Of a stretch of DNA of 64,000 nt, positions 8,455 through 18,050 are shown piece by piece. Made by a program: the position numbers and the translations under genes. Positions within the stretch are counted from its first letter, which is position 1. Each line of letters begins with the position of its first letter. The stretch lies in NCBI RefSeq assembly GCF_031119625.1, contig NZ_JAVHZV010000010.1, positions 310,001 to 374,000 on the forward strand. Direction: 5' to 3'. The stretch comes from Pseudomonas sp. G34 (lineage in GTDB: Bacteria; Pseudomonadota; Gammaproteobacteria; Pseudomonadales; Pseudomonadaceae). Below the pieces are notes generated by a model that did no database searches, was not told the DNA's origin, and saw only the letters and a program-made list of their open reading frames with translations.

Positions 8455-11400
8455 TTATGGTCGTGTTTTGGCCTTAATGTCCAACGTATTCGGTGTGCCA
8501 TAGGCACCGCAGCCGTTGCGGGTCGACGAGGCTCCGTAGCAGTTGTGTACGGTAGCCGTGCCGCCGAACATGTTGAGCCATTCCTTGACCTTGGTGCTGC
8601 CAGCGCCGACTTGGTCATGCGTGGCTGGGTTTCCACCAATGATTGAGCCGACAAAGTCGTCGCGATGGTTCTGCAGGCTGACAGTGTCCTGAGCACCGCC
8701 ACTGAGCTGGTAGAGCAAGCTGGCAGCTTTTTCAGCGTTGTAAGCAGGCCCGAAGAACTTCAAGTATGTCTCGCTCAATGTGCCCGCCGCGGCATTGCCA
8801 TTCTTGAGAGCTTCCAACGCGTTTCCGACTGTCATCGAACCACGGCTGTGGGCGTCCAGCTCCAAGCCTTGCGTGCCATAGTGTCTGAGCAAATCCGTAA
8901 TCTCCGCGGTGGATCTGCTCAGGCCCCAGAACTCGTTCTCCAGGTGTTTTTGATAGCCTGCCACCATCAGCTCGGCCACAGCATTAGAGGCTTGGGGGAA
9001 GGACACGATATAGAGCGGTGCGGCACGACCCTCATTATGTTGAGCTGCGTAGCCGGCGGCGGCATTCTCGTCATTGAAGATGCCGTTGACACCAATGCGA
9101 ATCCGTCCGTCCGGACCAGCTTTGAGCGCGAGTTTCTCCTCATTGCTAAGCAGGCGTAGTACGGGCTTTTCATTCTCCATCTTGACGCTGCCGTCTTCAT
9201 TCAGCATCACCTCGTACATCGGGTGTTCCTTGACGAACATGGTGCGGTAGGCGTCGTCGCTGAACTTGAAGGCTTCCACTGCCACGGCATTTTTGATGAT
9301 GCGTTCGGCCTCGGCCTGCTTTTCCAGCTCCTTGGGATCGAGGCGCTCTACACCAATGTGGCTACCCGCGACGTCACGGTTGAGGGTGGCGATGGTCTCT
9401 TCGGTGCTCTTCCCGGTCTTGTCGAGCTGCCCCTGTTCGTCGCGAATCTCGATGGCGCCCCCACTGACTGCCGCGAGCGTGCGCCCGCTGTCGCTTTCAC
9501 GAGCGTCGCCCTTGTTCAGTGCTGTGCCGATGACCGCTTTGCTCAAGCCATATTTGCCTTGGGTGAGCATGTCGCTGCTGAGGTCGACGCCGCTGCTGCG
9601 GGCGCTGGCGCTGGCGCGGTTGTCCAGGTCGCTGGTGGTCAGTGTGCCTGTCGTTAGGCGATTGGCATCGGCATCAATAGCGGCTTGGGTGCTGGCGATG
9701 ACTGCGCCCTTGAGGTCGGTATTGCCTTGTACTTCAAGCTCGAAGCCGCCATCGCCAGCACGGATGCCGCTCTGTTCGACCACGCTGGCGTAATCGCCAT
9801 TGGATTTGGATTTGGCCAGGCTCAGATTACCGCTTACGGGGGTACCGACACAGAATGGCGGGATGCACAGGCTAAGACCCGCACCTGTGTTCTTCTGCTG
9901 GCTGGCATAGGTGCTGGTGTCCTGCAGGCTTTCGACCAGCAGATCACCGCCCACTTGAGCTTTGACACTCTGACCAGCGACTTGGGCGCCGCGGATGCTG
10001 GTGTCGCCGCCACTGATCAGCAAAGCCGTATCTCCAGCGCTGACCAAGCTGTTGGTGTGGGTCAGATCCTCGCCGTCTGCCTGACCACGGCCACGCGAAA
10101 CGGCGGCATTGAAGCTCAGGCCGTTTTGCTGGCCGCCGAAGTTCAGGCCTACGCCGAGGCTGGCCGAGCGGCTGCTCTCGGTGGTGTGCTGGCTCAGCTG
10201 ATTCTGTGCGGCGACAAGATCAATTCGATTATCGGCGATCAGCGTGGCATCACGGCCGGCAGCGATTTCGCTGCCACGCACCAGGATGTTGCTGTCCTCG
10301 CCCGCACCGGTAGCCACCAGGGTAACGTTACCCCCGGCTTTGATGCTGGAGCCTGCCGCACTGTCGCTGGTGTAGGTGGTGTTGCTCTGACTGCTGCTAC
10401 TGCCTATGGAGATGTTGATACCGAAACCGCCGGCCTTGCTCGGGTCGCCCTCTTTGACCGCTGCTGAAATACCCGAGCCGGTATTGTAGGCAGTGAGCGC
10501 CGCCATGGCACCGCCAAGGGCTTTCATGCGGTCATCCTTTACTTCCGAGGTGGCCTTGACCAAGCGATGGGTCGACTGCAGCGCGTTGATCACCGGCACG
10601 TTCAGGCCAACCGACAAGCCGCTTTGTTTGAACTTAGTTTCCTGCTCCTGGCGACCGATCTCCCGAGCCTCCGTGATCGCGATCTGTTCGGCCAGCACGT
10701 TTACGTCGCCGGTTGGTGTCATCACGTGGCTGCCGGACTGACGATAGCTGTTACCAGCCTCGATAATCACGTTGCCTGCGGTACTGCCGAGCGTGCTGGC
10801 GCGGGCGCTCTGGCCGTCGCTGCGGTCGCTGACGCTCTGACGTTGGGTACCGATGGTCAGCGACAGGCCGCCGCCACTGAACAGCCCGCTCTTTTTCACC
10901 GACTGATCATGGCGTTCCTGGTTGTATTCACTGGCTGCTGTCAGGTCGACGTCGCGCCCGGCCTGCAGCTGGGTCTGGCGGCTGGAAACGAGGTCACTGC
11001 CACGTACGCCGATGTCACGGTCAGCGTTCAGGTAGAGCTGATCGGCGCTGAAAGTGCTGCCTTGTGCCTGAGTACGATCTACCGTGTCACGCAAGGTCGT
11101 GGTCTTGCTGGAGAACATGCCACTGCGTCCTTTGAAACGATGTGCCTCGTCAACGAACTGCTGTTGCTCGGCTGCCTCGATACGAATGTCGCGACTTGCC
11201 TCGGCCAGCAGCATGCCTTGTTCGCTGCGCACCGTGGCACCCCGGGCGTTGATATCCTGCCCTGCGCTCAGTAGCAGGTTGCCGGTGCCTTGTATCGTGC
11301 TGCCCACCTCCGTGTGGCTGGATTCGTTGCGCCAGTTGCTGTCGTTCCAGCGCACCATCTGCTGATGGCTTTCGCTGGCGGTGCCCAGGTTTAGGTCGCG

Positions 11401-14400
11401 CCCAGCCTCTAGCCGGGTGACTCCGCCCCGGCCGGCGTTGAGCAGCTGTGCGGCGTTCAAATTGATGTCGTTGCCAGCGCTCACCTGCAGGGTGCCCGCG
11501 TCGCCGCTGACAAACAGCCCAGCGACACGCGAGAGGCTGGTGCGCGAGCCTTGCACGCTACTGCTGTCCTGGGTCACGGCGTTCAGGTTGACGTCGTTAC
11601 CGGCCTGGACCAGCAAGCTGTCACGCGCACCGATAACGCCGCCGGTGTTGTTCAGGTCGTCGCGCGCGATCAGTGCCGCACGGTCGGCCTGAATGCGCCC
11701 TCCGAGGTTTTCGATGTTCCGCGCATTCAACGAGACGATGCTGCGCCCACCAATGCTGCCGCTGTTGAGCAGGTCACCGGAGAGGTCGAGCTTGAGCTGT
11801 TGGCCGGCGATCAGCGCGCCGTTGCCGTTGAGGTCGCCATCGCGTACCCGCACATAGACCTGTGGCACCAGTACCTTGCGTGACTCGCCGTTGGCCAGGG
11901 TCACCGAACGCTCCACCAGCCACACCACGTCGCTGGTCAGCTGGGCCATCTGCTCGGCGGTCAGGGCCACGCCAGGCACCAGGTTCCATTCGCTGGCCAG
12001 GGTGACCGCATTGTCGATCAGGGCGCGGTATTGCGCTTCGTCATCGGCGTAACCGTCGAGGAAGCGGCGCCCGGTGAGCAGGGCGATCTGCTCGCGGATC
12101 AGTTTCTGCTCGTAGAAGCCATCGCCCAGGCGCTGCTGGGTCAGGGCCGGATCCACGTTCAGGCGTTGCAGCATGTAGTCCGATGACAGCCACTGTCGGT
12201 AGCTGGCAAAGCGCGGGTCGGTCTCGATCAGGTAGCCACGGGTACCTTCCGGGTTGGTTTGAAAGAGGTTATTGCTCGGCAAGGTCAGGTTGAGGCCGCC
12301 AGTGCGTACCAGGTCGGCAACACCCTGGCCGTTGTTGAGCTGCACCTCGACGCCTGGGTCGATTTGCACGCTCTGGTGTGCGGCCAGTTGGGTGTTGCTA
12401 CCGTTCACGGCCGTTTGGGCGCGGAATTCGGTGGGGGAGATATCGATGTCCTGGATCAGGGGTGCCGGGGTATAGGCCGTGACATTGGTGCCCTGGCGGT
12501 CGCGGCCCTTGCGCTGGATGCGGTAGAAGTTGGTGGCGGTGCCGGCGTCGCTGATGACGCGTTGACCGTCCGCCTCGACGTTGGTCACCTGGGTGGCGCC
12601 AACCTGCAGCAGGCCTCCGGCGATGATGCGGCTCTTGTCGTTGAGCACGCTGTCACCGCTGAACGACAGGTTGCCTCCCGCCAGGATCTGCCCGGGGGCC
12701 GAAGTGAGTACACGGGTTTCGGTGACGGTCCGTTCGTAGTCGTAGCGGTTGAAGTTGTCGCGTCGGCCATCGGGCGTGGTCAGGTGGTCGACCTCGTCGT
12801 TGTGTACGGAGACCTGGTCGGGACGGTAGCGATTCGGCGAGCCGCTGATCTGGTATTCCTGCAATTGCTCGCGGCTGACCTCCACCTGCGCGGTGCTGAA
12901 ATGCTCGTTGGTGTTGCGCAGTTCGCCCACGGCCAGGTCGAGGTTGCCGAGTGATTCGATGGTGGCGCTTGCATTGCTCAGCAGGTCGGCGCGGCCGCTG
13001 GCGCGGTCGTTCGCGTCCAGCGCACCGCCGATGGCCAGGTCGCCCGCGCTGAAGATCAGTGCCTGCTCGCGGTTTTCCAGGGTCTGAGTGCCGATGTCCA
13101 GGCGTTCGCGGGCGGCCAGGGTGGCGGCGCGGCCCCCTTCGTCGCGGTTGGACAGCAGGCGGCTGGCGATGGCCAGGCGATCACCGTAGAGCTGGCCGGT
13201 GCCGAGGTTGTGCACTTCATCAGCCTGGACGCGTACCAGCTGGCCATCGACCAGGCCGCGGTTGAGCAACTGCCCGGTGACACGCAGATCCACCTGGTTG
13301 GCGCTCAGCTCGGCACCGCTGGAATTGTTCAGCGCAGCGCTGCGTAGCAGCAGGGATTGCCCGGCCTGCAGTTGGCCGGCGTTGTTCAGGGTACCGCCGG
13401 CCTCGATGTCCAGCTTACCGTTGGCCTGCATCTGGCCGGCGAGGCTCATGTCGCCTTGCTGGCGCAGCAGTAGATCGCCCAGGCTAAGGGCGCGGCCATT
13501 GCCACGCAGGTAGGCGGCGTTGAGCGAGAGCAGGCGCCCTGAGAGCAGTTCGCCGCCCCCGTTGAGCAGCTCCTGGGCCGTCAGCCTGACCTCGCCGTTG
13601 CTGGCGATGCTGCCGCCGCTGTTGTCGAGGCGCTGAGCACCGCGCACCTCCAGCAAACCACCATCGGTGGCGAGGAGGGTACCGCCGCGGTTGTCCAGCT
13701 CACGACTGTCGATCAGCACCTGGCGCCCCTGGCTGTGGCCGTCAGCGAGCACGACCTGCTGGGCGTTCAGCTGCAATTCGCCATTGCTCAGCAGGCTGCC
13801 ACCACTGCCCTCGATGCGCTGGGCGTTCAGTGCCAGGCGGCCGTCGCCGGCATGCTCGACCTTGCCGCCCCGGTTGCTCAGGGTCTGCGCCTCGAGGCTG
13901 AGTGTCTGGGCGTTGCTGGCGATGCGTCCGGCGCTGTTGTCGAGGCTGTCGGTGGCCTTCAGCGTGCTGGCGGCGGTGCCGGTTTGCAGCAGTTCGCCGC
14001 CAACGTTGGACAGGTGCCTGGCGCTCAGCGTCAGCTGCTCGGCGCTGACGCTGGCGGCATCGCTGCGCAGGGTGCCGCTGGCGCTGGCCTGGAGGGTGCC
14101 GGTGCTGTCGATCTGGCTGGCGCTGAGGTCGAGGTCGCCATTGCGGGCATTCAGGCTGAGGTCAGTGGAACGAGTACGACTGTGGCTCAGGTCAAGGTTA
14201 TCGGCCTCGATATCGAGCTTGCCGCTGGCATGGTTCTGGCCGTTGGCTGCTACGTGACGCGCCTTGATTTCCAGGTCGGCGGCGGCGCCGGAGTTGCCTT
14301 GTGCGTCGATGCCGGAAGCCAGCAGGGATTCGCCACTGCTGCGCACGCGGTCAGCCTCCAGGCTCGTCTTGCCCTGAGCGGCCACTACGCCAGTGTTGTC

Positions 14401-15513
14401 GATAGTGGTTTGGCTGCTCAGGCGCGTGTCGCCCTTGGCGTACAGGCTGCCGCTGTTGTCGATCGACTGGTTGCTGGCCACCCGAGTATCGCCGGCACTG
14501 CTGATGGCACCCAGGTTTTGCAGCTTGCCATCCGCTCCGATCACCACATCGCCGGCCATGGCGCCGATCTGCCCGGCGTTGCGTACGCCGACCCCGGCCT
14601 CGGTGCCGACCAGCTTGATCTTGCCCGCGTACATGCCGCCCAACTGGGCGACATCGATGGCCACCTCCGGCTTGTCGCTGCCGTCATCGGCAAGGGCGCT
14701 GGCCTGGCTGTTATCGGCGCTGACCTGGTTGCGCCCGGCAGTGACCTTGAGGTCCTTGGCCCAGATACCGGCGTTGACTTCCACGCTGCGGGCGATCAGG
14801 TCGGTGTAGTCGCTGTCGCGGCTATCCAGGCCCCGCCCGGTGATGTTCAGGGTGCCGCCCTCGACCTTGTAGCCGGTGATGCGCCCATCCTCCATCTGCA
14901 CGCGGCCAGTGGTCAGGGTGGAGCGGTCGGCGTTGATGAAGCCGCAGCCGTCGCACGTGATCCCGGCAGGGTTGGCGATGACCACCTCGGCGCGGCGACC
15001 CGCCACTTCGACGTAGCCACGCAGTTGGCTTGGGTTGCTGGAATTGACCTCGTTGAGGATCACCCGGGCGCTACCGCTGAGATTGGGATTGCCCTCGATC
15101 CAGCCACCGAGCTGGGTCTGGCTGTTGGTAGGGGAATTGTTGAGGATCGCGCCGCGGCCATCCACGTCGAACTGACTGTAATTGTTGCGTGAAACCCCTG
15201 CGGCGCTGGGCGCGGCGATGTTCACCTGCGGCGTGCCGTTGGCACTCTCCATAACGTTCGGCCGTTGGCCACCAGGCGCATTGGGATCAGCGACGATACC
15301 GTTGGCCCAGGCAGGTATGGTCGCGAGGCTGACCAGGCCCAGCGCGCCCATCAGGGCGAAACGCAAGGGCGCCAGGGTCGCCACCCAGCTGCCACTGGTG
15401 CCGCTCGCTTCGCGTGTACCGGGCGCCTTGCCCTGGCTGCTGACGTTTTCGGCCACTACCATGAGCAGGCCGCGTGCCTTGTTGAAGATGACTCGATGCA
15501 GGTGCTTGTTCAT
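8455..15513 (-). CDS. CdiA/FHA-like two-partner secretion exoprotein with lipase-like C-terminal domain
   Basis: This 2352-residue TpsA protein is exported by the adjacent TpsB. The start at 15513 follows AAGGGAA and begins an extended signal peptide (MNKHLHRVIFNKARG, ESPR). The TPS secretion domain contains NPNL (about residue 141) and NPAGI (about 180). Long FHA-type beta-helix repeats follow, then a non-repetitive middle section (about 870-1250) like the receptor-binding region of CdiA, then FHA-2-type repeats. No VENN motif is visible before the end. From about residue 2080 the protein changes character into a globular domain containing LDAHSRGSM (about 2222), an A-x-S-x-G nucleophile elbow as in lipases. 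Asp and His candidates (NHRDDF, THDQ) come later. It is therefore probably a contact-dependent effector or adhesin whose toxic end is a lipase or esterase. Confidence 0.9.
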   Translation of the reverse strand: MNKHLHRVIFNKARGLLMVVAENVSSQGKAPGTREASGTSGSWVATLAPLRFALMGALGLVSLATIPAWANGIVADPNAPGGQRPNVMESANGTPQVNIAAPSAAGVSRNNYSQFDVDGRGAILNNSPTNSQTQLGGWIEGNPNLSGSARVILNEVNSSNPSQLRGYVEVAGRRAEVVIANPAGITCDGCGFINADRSTLTTGRVQMEDGRITGYKVEGGTLNITGRGLDSRDSDYTDLIARSVEVNAGIWAKDLKVTAGRNQVSADNSQASALADDGSDKPEVAIDVAQLGGMYAGKIKLVGTEAGVGVRNAGQIGAMAGDVVIGADGKLQNLGAISSAGDTRVASNQSIDNSGSLYAKGDTRLSSQTTIDNTGVVAAQGKTSLEADRVRSSGESLLASGIDAQGNSGAAADLEIKARHVAANGQNHASGKLDIEADNLDLSHSRTRSTDLSLNARNGDLDLSASQIDSTGTLQASASGTLRSDAASVSAEQLTLSARHLSNVGGELLQTGTAASTLKATDSLDNSAGRIASNAQTLSLEAQTLSNRGGKVEHAGDGRLALNAQRIEGSGGSLLSNGELQLNAQQVVLADGHSQGRQVLIDSRELDNRGGTLLATDGGLLEVRGAQRLDNSGGSIASNGEVRLTAQELLNGGGELLSGRLLSLNAAYLRGNGRALSLGDLLLRQQGDMSLAGQMQANGKLDIEAGGTLNNAGQLQAGQSLLLRSAALNNSSGAELSANQVDLRVTGQLLNRGLVDGQLVRVQADEVHNLGTGQLYGDRLAIASRLLSNRDEGGRAATLAARERLDIGTQTLENREQALIFSAGDLAIGGALDANDRASGRADLLSNASATIESLGNLDLAVGELRNTNEHFSTAQVEVSREQLQEYQISGSPNRYRPDQVSVHNDEVDHLTTPDGRRDNFNRYDYERTVTETRVLTSAPGQILAGGNLSFSGDSVLNDKSRIIAGGLLQVGATQVTNVEADGQRVISDAGTATNFYRIQRKGRDRQGTNVTAYTPAPLIQDIDISPTEFRAQTAVNGSNTQLAAHQSVQIDPGVEVQLNNGQGVADLVRTGGLNLTLPSNNLFQTNPEGTRGYLIETDPRFASYRQWLSSDYMLQRLNVDPALTQQRLGDGFYEQKLIREQIALLTGRRFLDGYADDEAQYRALIDNAVTLASEWNLVPGVALTAEQMAQLTSDVVWLVERSVTLANGESRKVLVPQVYVRVRDGDLNGNGALIAGQQLKLDLSGDLLNSGSIGGRSIVSLNARNIENLGGRIQADRAALIARDDLNNTGGVIGARDSLLVQAGNDVNLNAVTQDSSSVQGSRTSLSRVAGLFVSGDAGTLQVSAGNDINLNAAQLLNAGRGGVTRLEAGRDLNLGTASESHQQMVRWNDSNWRNESSHTEVGSTIQGTGNLLLSAGQDINARGATVRSEQGMLLAEASRDIRIEAAEQQQFVDEAHRFKGRSGMFSSKTTTLRDTVDRTQAQGSTFSADQLYLNADRDIGVRGSDLVSSRQTQLQAGRDVDLTAASEYNQERHDQSVKKSGLFSGGGLSLTIGTQRQSVSDRSDGQSARASTLGSTAGNVIIEAGNSYRQSGSHVMTPTGDVNVLAEQIAITEAREIGRQEQETKFKQSGLSVGLNVPVINALQSTHRLVKATSEVKDDRMKALGGAMAALTAYNTGSGISAAVKEGDPSKAGGFGINISIGSSSSQSNTTYTSDSAAGSSIKAGGNVTLVATGAGEDSNILVRGSEIAAGRDATLIADNRIDLVAAQNQLSQHTTESSRSASLGVGLNFGGQQNGLSFNAAVSRGRGQADGEDLTHTNSLVSAGDTALLISGGDTSIRGAQVAGQSVKAQVGGDLLVESLQDTSTYASQQKNTGAGLSLCIPPFCVGTPVSGNLSLAKSKSNGDYASVVEQSGIRAGDGGFELEVQGNTDLKGAVIASTQAAIDADANRLTTGTLTTSDLDNRASASARSSGVDLSSDMLTQGKYGLSKAVIGTALNKGDARESDSGRTLAAVSGGAIEIRDEQGQLDKTGKSTEETIATLNRDVAGSHIGVERLDPKELEKQAEAERIIKNAVAVEAFKFSDDAYRTMFVKEHPMYEVMLNEDGSVKMENEKPVLRLLSNEEKLALKAGPDGRIRIGVNGIFNDENAAAGYAAQHNEGRAAPLYIVSFPQASNAVAELMVAGYQKHLENEFWGLSRSTAEITDLLRHYGTQGLELDAHSRGSMTVGNALEALKNGNAAAGTLSETYLKFFGPAYNAEKAASLLYQLSGGAQDTVSLQNHRDDFVGSIIGGNPATHDQVGAGSTKVKEWLNMFGGTATVHNCYGASSTRNGCGAYGTPNTLDIKAKTRP

Positions 15514-15559
15514 GTGCAATTCCCTTTGCGGTACCGGACCGCAGATAACGTTTGGAGAA

Positions 15560-16078
15560 TCAGCCCTCAGTGGCGATTGGATGAGCGGCAAACCAGGCCT
15601 TGGCCTGCTCCGGGATCACGCCAATGCCATGAAAGGTCTTGATCTTCAGGCCGCGTGCTTCACCGCGGTGGTAAAGCGCACGCGCGCAGCTATTGGGGAA
15701 CACGTGGCTGAGCAGCAAGCGGCTGAGCGCGGCGGTGTGGCCGAAGGGGGCTACCCAGTCGTTGACCCACAGGCGCTCGCCGCTGCGCCAGTCGGCCTCG
15801 TCCATTTCCAGAGGTGAATGGCTCAGGTAGCGCCGCTCGGTGGCTTCGTCCAGGCTCAGCCAGGCCAGGTAGAACACCGGCTTGCCGTTTTCGCTGCCGA
15901 GCACGAACTGGCGATGTTTGAGGGCCGGCAGCAACAGCCTCGACAGGCTATGAAGGGGGGCGTCGCGGTGGGCCTCGGAGTGCATCCACAGCCAGGTGGC
16001 GGCGCCCAGAACATTGGCCTCGTTCCATGGCTCGTCGAAGACGGCCGGGGCGGTGATCTCGAAAGTATCGAAGCGCAT
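15560..16078 (-). CDS. HlyC/CdiC-like toxin-activating lysine acyltransferase
   Basis: This 172-residue protein aligns by eye with E. coli HlyC, which transfers fatty acids from acyl-ACP to lysines of the RTX toxin. Shared segments are VLGAATWLWMHSEAHRD (HlyC VLGHVSWLWASSPLHRN) and ERLWVNDWVAPFGH (HlyC DRKWFIDWIAPFGD). The catalytic His (here H37) and Asp (here D107) are both kept. The gene lies between tpsB (9 nt upstream) and the exoprotein gene (46 nt downstream), so all three are probably co-transcribed. Related cdiC genes occur in some E. coli CDI loci, where the CdiA stick is lipidated to improve target-cell recognition. The likely substrate here is one or more lysines of the adjacent exoprotein. 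Confidence 0.9.
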   Translation of the reverse strand: MRFDTFEITAPAVFDEPWNEANVLGAATWLWMHSEAHRDAPLHSLSRLLLPALKHRQFVLGSENGKPVFYLAWLSLDEATERRYLSHSPLEMDEADWRSGERLWVNDWVAPFGHTAALSRLLLSHVFPNSCARALYHRGEARGLKIKTFHGIGVIPEQAKAWFAAHPIATEG

Positions 16079-16087
16079 GGGCGATCC

Positions 16088-17836
16088 TCAGAACGACAGG
16101 ACGACGGTAAAGGCACTGGTGAAATTGGCGGTTTCGAAACCATCCGGTTTCTTCAGCGGAGTGCCCCATGACCAGTCATAGGACAGGTTCCGATAGCCGC
16201 CGCGCAGGCCGACCACGGCGCCGGCCAGGCGGCGGCCGATCAGGTAGTCGGCGGAGTTGCCGCCAACCTCGCCATAGTCCACGCCGGCATACAGTTCTTG
16301 CCCGCTGGTGCCCAGACCCAGGCCCAGCTCATTGCTCAAGGTCCAGCCACGGTCGGCCGAGAGGATGTTCTCACCGTCGAAGCCACGTACCGTGTAGCGC
16401 CCGCCAATGCTGAAGCGGTCCTGCGGTACCAGGTTGGTGCGGTTCCACTGCGCGCGCCAGGCGCCGATATAACGCAGGCGCTGGTCGTAGGCATTGAAAG
16501 GGATTTGCCATTGCGCGTCGGCCTGGATGATTTTCGAGCGCGAGGTGCCATCGTCGAAGTTCTCCTCGATCGCTTTCAGGGCATCGTGCGCACCGGTGCC
16601 CCGGCGGTAGCTCAAACCCAGGTCGAGCGTGGCCGGGCCGATGAACTCGCGATGGCCGATACCCGCCTGCCAGCCGGCCATGCGCCGACGTTGTTGCTCG
16701 ATTTCGGCATCGTCGATGAAGTTGTCCGAACTGCGCGTCCACAGGCTGCCCCAGAGCGTGGTCTTGCGCACCGCGTCGCGGTACACCAGGCGCGAGAGGC
16801 GCATTTCGTTGTTGCGGCTCTCGCCTCGATACCGGAAATCTGCAATCGCACCGGCAACGGTCTGGTGGTAGTCGTATTCGCTGCTGGTAAGCGCCAGTTG
16901 CCAGTAGCCATAAGGCACCGAGTAATGCAGCGTATGGCCCTTGGAACCACGGTCGCCGTCCTCGCCACCACCCAGGTCATGGTTGAAGCTGGCGTAGAAC
17001 AAGTCGTTGAGTGTCAGCGGGTTGTCCAGCGACAGCGCTACGCTGCCCTGATACTTGCCAGTGCTTTTACTGCCGCCGTTGTCCACCGACAGGCTCAGGC
17101 GCGCAGGGAAGCGCTGGCGCCAGGCGATCACTACGTCGCTTTCGCCCGGGCCGGCGTTGCTGGCGGCGGCTGGTACGATACGGATATCGGCTTCCACGGT
17201 CGGAACGCGCTTGAAGTTCTCCAGCGCCTGTTCGATGTCACGCAGGTTGAGCAGGTCGCCGGGGCTCGCTGGCAGTGCATTGAAGGCATTGGCGCGGCTG
17301 CTGGTTTGCTCGTCGAAGCGGATGCCGCTGATGCGCCCGGGCAGCAGGGTCAATGTCAGCACGCCGCTGTTCAGGTCCTGTGCGCCAGCCAGCACGCGGG
17401 TGGTGACATAGCCTTTGGCAATGACGGCGTTCTGGATTCGCTTCATCGTCAGGTTGATGCCGCGCGACCCCAGGCAGCGACCGACGGCGGGATCCTCCGC
17501 GGGATTGGCCGCCTGTAGAGCCCATTGAAATCGCTCGGCCGACTCGCCCACCAGTTCGATTCTATCGATGCGGAAGCAGGGCGTTTCCTCGCGTGGCAGG
17601 GTTGCCGATCCTTCTTCCTGCGGTAGGGCCTCGAGGCGTACGTCTGGTCGTGCCTCCAGTTGATCGCGTAGCACACGATCACGCTCACGCTGGCGTAACA
17701 GCTCCTCTTCAGGGGTGGCGGCGTTCGCGATCTGCACCGTTGCAACGGCGGTCAGCAATAGACAGGAGAGCGTCAGGCGAACGCTGGCGAGGGGCGCCAG
17801 GCGAAACCGGGCTCGACAGGAAATGAGTGACTGCAT
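16088..17836 (-). CDS. TpsB outer-membrane transporter (ShlB/FhaC/CdiB family)
   Basis: This 582-residue Omp85-superfamily protein secretes the neighbouring exoprotein across the outer membrane. The start at 17836 follows AAGGA and gives a signal peptide ending ANA. POTRA domains fill about residues 75-230 (CFRIDRIELVG; GYVTTRVLAGAQDL; LTLLPGRI). The 16-strand barrel follows, with the loop-6 motif VRGFDGE (VRGY/F) that plugs the pore, and a terminal aromatic residue (VVLSF). The order tpsB, acyltransferase, tpsA is unbroken. The locus has no other regulator, and I could not pick a confident promoter in the 214-bp upstream gap. Confidence 0.94.
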   Translation of the reverse strand: MQSLISCRARFRLAPLASVRLTLSCLLLTAVATVQIANAATPEEELLRQRERDRVLRDQLEARPDVRLEALPQEEGSATLPREETPCFRIDRIELVGESAERFQWALQAANPAEDPAVGRCLGSRGINLTMKRIQNAVIAKGYVTTRVLAGAQDLNSGVLTLTLLPGRISGIRFDEQTSSRANAFNALPASPGDLLNLRDIEQALENFKRVPTVEADIRIVPAAASNAGPGESDVVIAWRQRFPARLSLSVDNGGSKSTGKYQGSVALSLDNPLTLNDLFYASFNHDLGGGEDGDRGSKGHTLHYSVPYGYWQLALTSSEYDYHQTVAGAIADFRYRGESRNNEMRLSRLVYRDAVRKTTLWGSLWTRSSDNFIDDAEIEQQRRRMAGWQAGIGHREFIGPATLDLGLSYRRGTGAHDALKAIEENFDDGTSRSKIIQADAQWQIPFNAYDQRLRYIGAWRAQWNRTNLVPQDRFSIGGRYTVRGFDGENILSADRGWTLSNELGLGLGTSGQELYAGVDYGEVGGNSADYLIGRRLAGAVVGLRGGYRNLSYDWSWGTPLKKPDGFETANFTSAFTVVLSF

Positions 17837-18050
17837 GGCACATCCTTGTGGGCCGACAACGGGACGATGAGGCGAGCGAGCGGGCACAGTGGTTAACTAG
17901 CCGCTTCGCTTGGCTCGACGTTTGCTGAGATAGACCGAGAAAAGAAAAGTTGCGCATTTGGCATGCAGTTCGTCGGGTAAAGGGAACCATCCTGTGAACC
18001 AAATCGCTTTTCTGGGCAATTTCTCGGACTGGTGGACGCCTTCTTAACGC

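Noticed and set aside
11774..11989. Small alternative-frame proteins within the exoprotein gene
   Set aside because: They coincide with repeat periodicity of the exoprotein and lack start signals.
13735..15192. 485-codon plus-strand frame inside the exoprotein gene
   Set aside because: Antisense of FHA repeats; repetitive Ala/Val/Gly composition and no ribosome-binding site or domain.
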